Shown here piece by piece: positions 46,622-46,939 of a stretch of DNA of 46,939 nucleotides. Under the pieces are notes generated by a model. It was not told where the DNA came from. It was given only the letters and a program-made list of their open reading frames with translations, and made no database searches. The position numbers were made by a program, and so were the translations under genes. Where the stretch lies: positions 2,289 through 49,227 of the forward strand of contig MNCI01002987.1 in assembly GCA_015680685.1 (NCBI GenBank), given 5' to 3'. How positions within the stretch are numbered: position 1 is the first letter of the stretch; the number at the start of each line of letters is the position of its first letter. This stretch comes from Gnetum montanum. Taxonomy: Eukaryota > Streptophyta > Gnetopsida > Gnetales > Gnetaceae.

Positions 46622-46939
46622 TGATGAGTGGCGAGGTACCCCTACACTCAACCATATGAATACGAGCGTTACATGCATGATCTGGTCGAACTCCGCAGAC
46701 TAAGTGCCTACACACCTTATGGAACACCTAAGGCTAATCAATCATTGTCCTCCCAAACTCACTTGTATTTTTCATAGTTGTATGGTTAAGTGAGTCTAAG
46801 GTATGTGATTTTTATATCTTTTCTCTTTTATCGCCTATGCTAATGAGGGAAAGGGTGAAGATACTAAGTAACTAACTTTAACTAACTAAGTCTTAATTAT
46901 CCTAGCATCAGTATCCATTCCCACTTGCCATTTCACACC
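46622..46939 (-). mobile_element. Antisense LTR of the same gypsy family, runs off window
   Basis: TGATGAGTGGCGAGGTACC is the reverse complement of the family LTR end (CACTCATCA). The rest follows the reversed U5/R order: TATGGTTAAGTG, TATGTGATTTTTAT, then CTAGCATCAGTATCCATTCC near the window end. It keeps more CpG than the other LTRs, so it may be a younger insertion. The putative left target bases are GGTTT (46617-46621). Confidence 0.8.

Noticed and set aside
1-46939. CRISPR arrays, operons, bacterial promoters or rRNA/tRNA genes
   Set aside because: None is present: the repeats found are retroelement LTRs and small tandem duplications, the pseudogenes are of plant type, and no tRNA or rRNA signature was recognised.

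Overview
The window looks like intergenic DNA from a large, AT-rich plant genome. My best guess is a gymnosperm such as a conifer, but this is an inference from style only: long decayed LTR retrotransposons, severe loss of CpG, an XA21/FLS2-type receptor-kinase relic and almost no intact reading frames. I found no gene that looks functional. Everything recognisable is a retroelement or a pseudogene.

Layout, left to right. 1-4321 has no recognisable gene. About 4322-5972 is a candidate minus-strand LTR with a tRNA-Met-like primer site, a TATA box and tandem repeats upstream of it; an antisense end fragment of the main gypsy LTR family lies inside it at 4429. About 6450-7447 (minus) is a broken DDX3/Ded1-type DEAD-box helicase, probably a retrocopy, in the most CpG-bearing part of the window. 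About 8200-8888 is a decayed antisense solo LTR.

11354-24600 is a complete, decayed 13.2 kb Ty3/gypsy element (Element 1) of the Athila/Tat superlineage, bounded by a TAAAT target-site duplication. Its order is LTR, tRNA-Asp-type primer site, gag, protease, reverse transcriptase/RNase H, integrase, a long 3' region with an extra ORF of about 980 codons rich in coiled coil, LTR. A LINE 3' tail follows at about 24640-25090. A minus-strand Ty1/copia element occupies about 26337-30320 with a well-defined 338 bp 5' LTR and no recognisable 3' LTR. A relic of a non-RD LRR receptor kinase (about 30325-31410), still carrying its intron, is wedged between the copia LTR and the next gypsy LTR.

From about 31411 to 46621 two further elements of the same gypsy family stand head to tail and share one LTR: LTR, Element 2, LTR (39704-40502), Element 3. 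Element 3 is cut at 46621 by an antisense LTR of the same family that runs off the window.

The gypsy copies share the primer site (changed mainly at CpG), the TATAAATA box, the gag start context and the pol order. They also share an Asp-to-Asn change at the second catalytic residue of integrase. The most unusual signals are the extra ORF of Element 1, clusters of short palindromes upstream of the TATA box whose core word differs from LTR copy to copy, and a 46-base inverted island between two single Ns that looks like a scaffolding error. A second N, at 18043, sits inside an apparent artefactual duplication.
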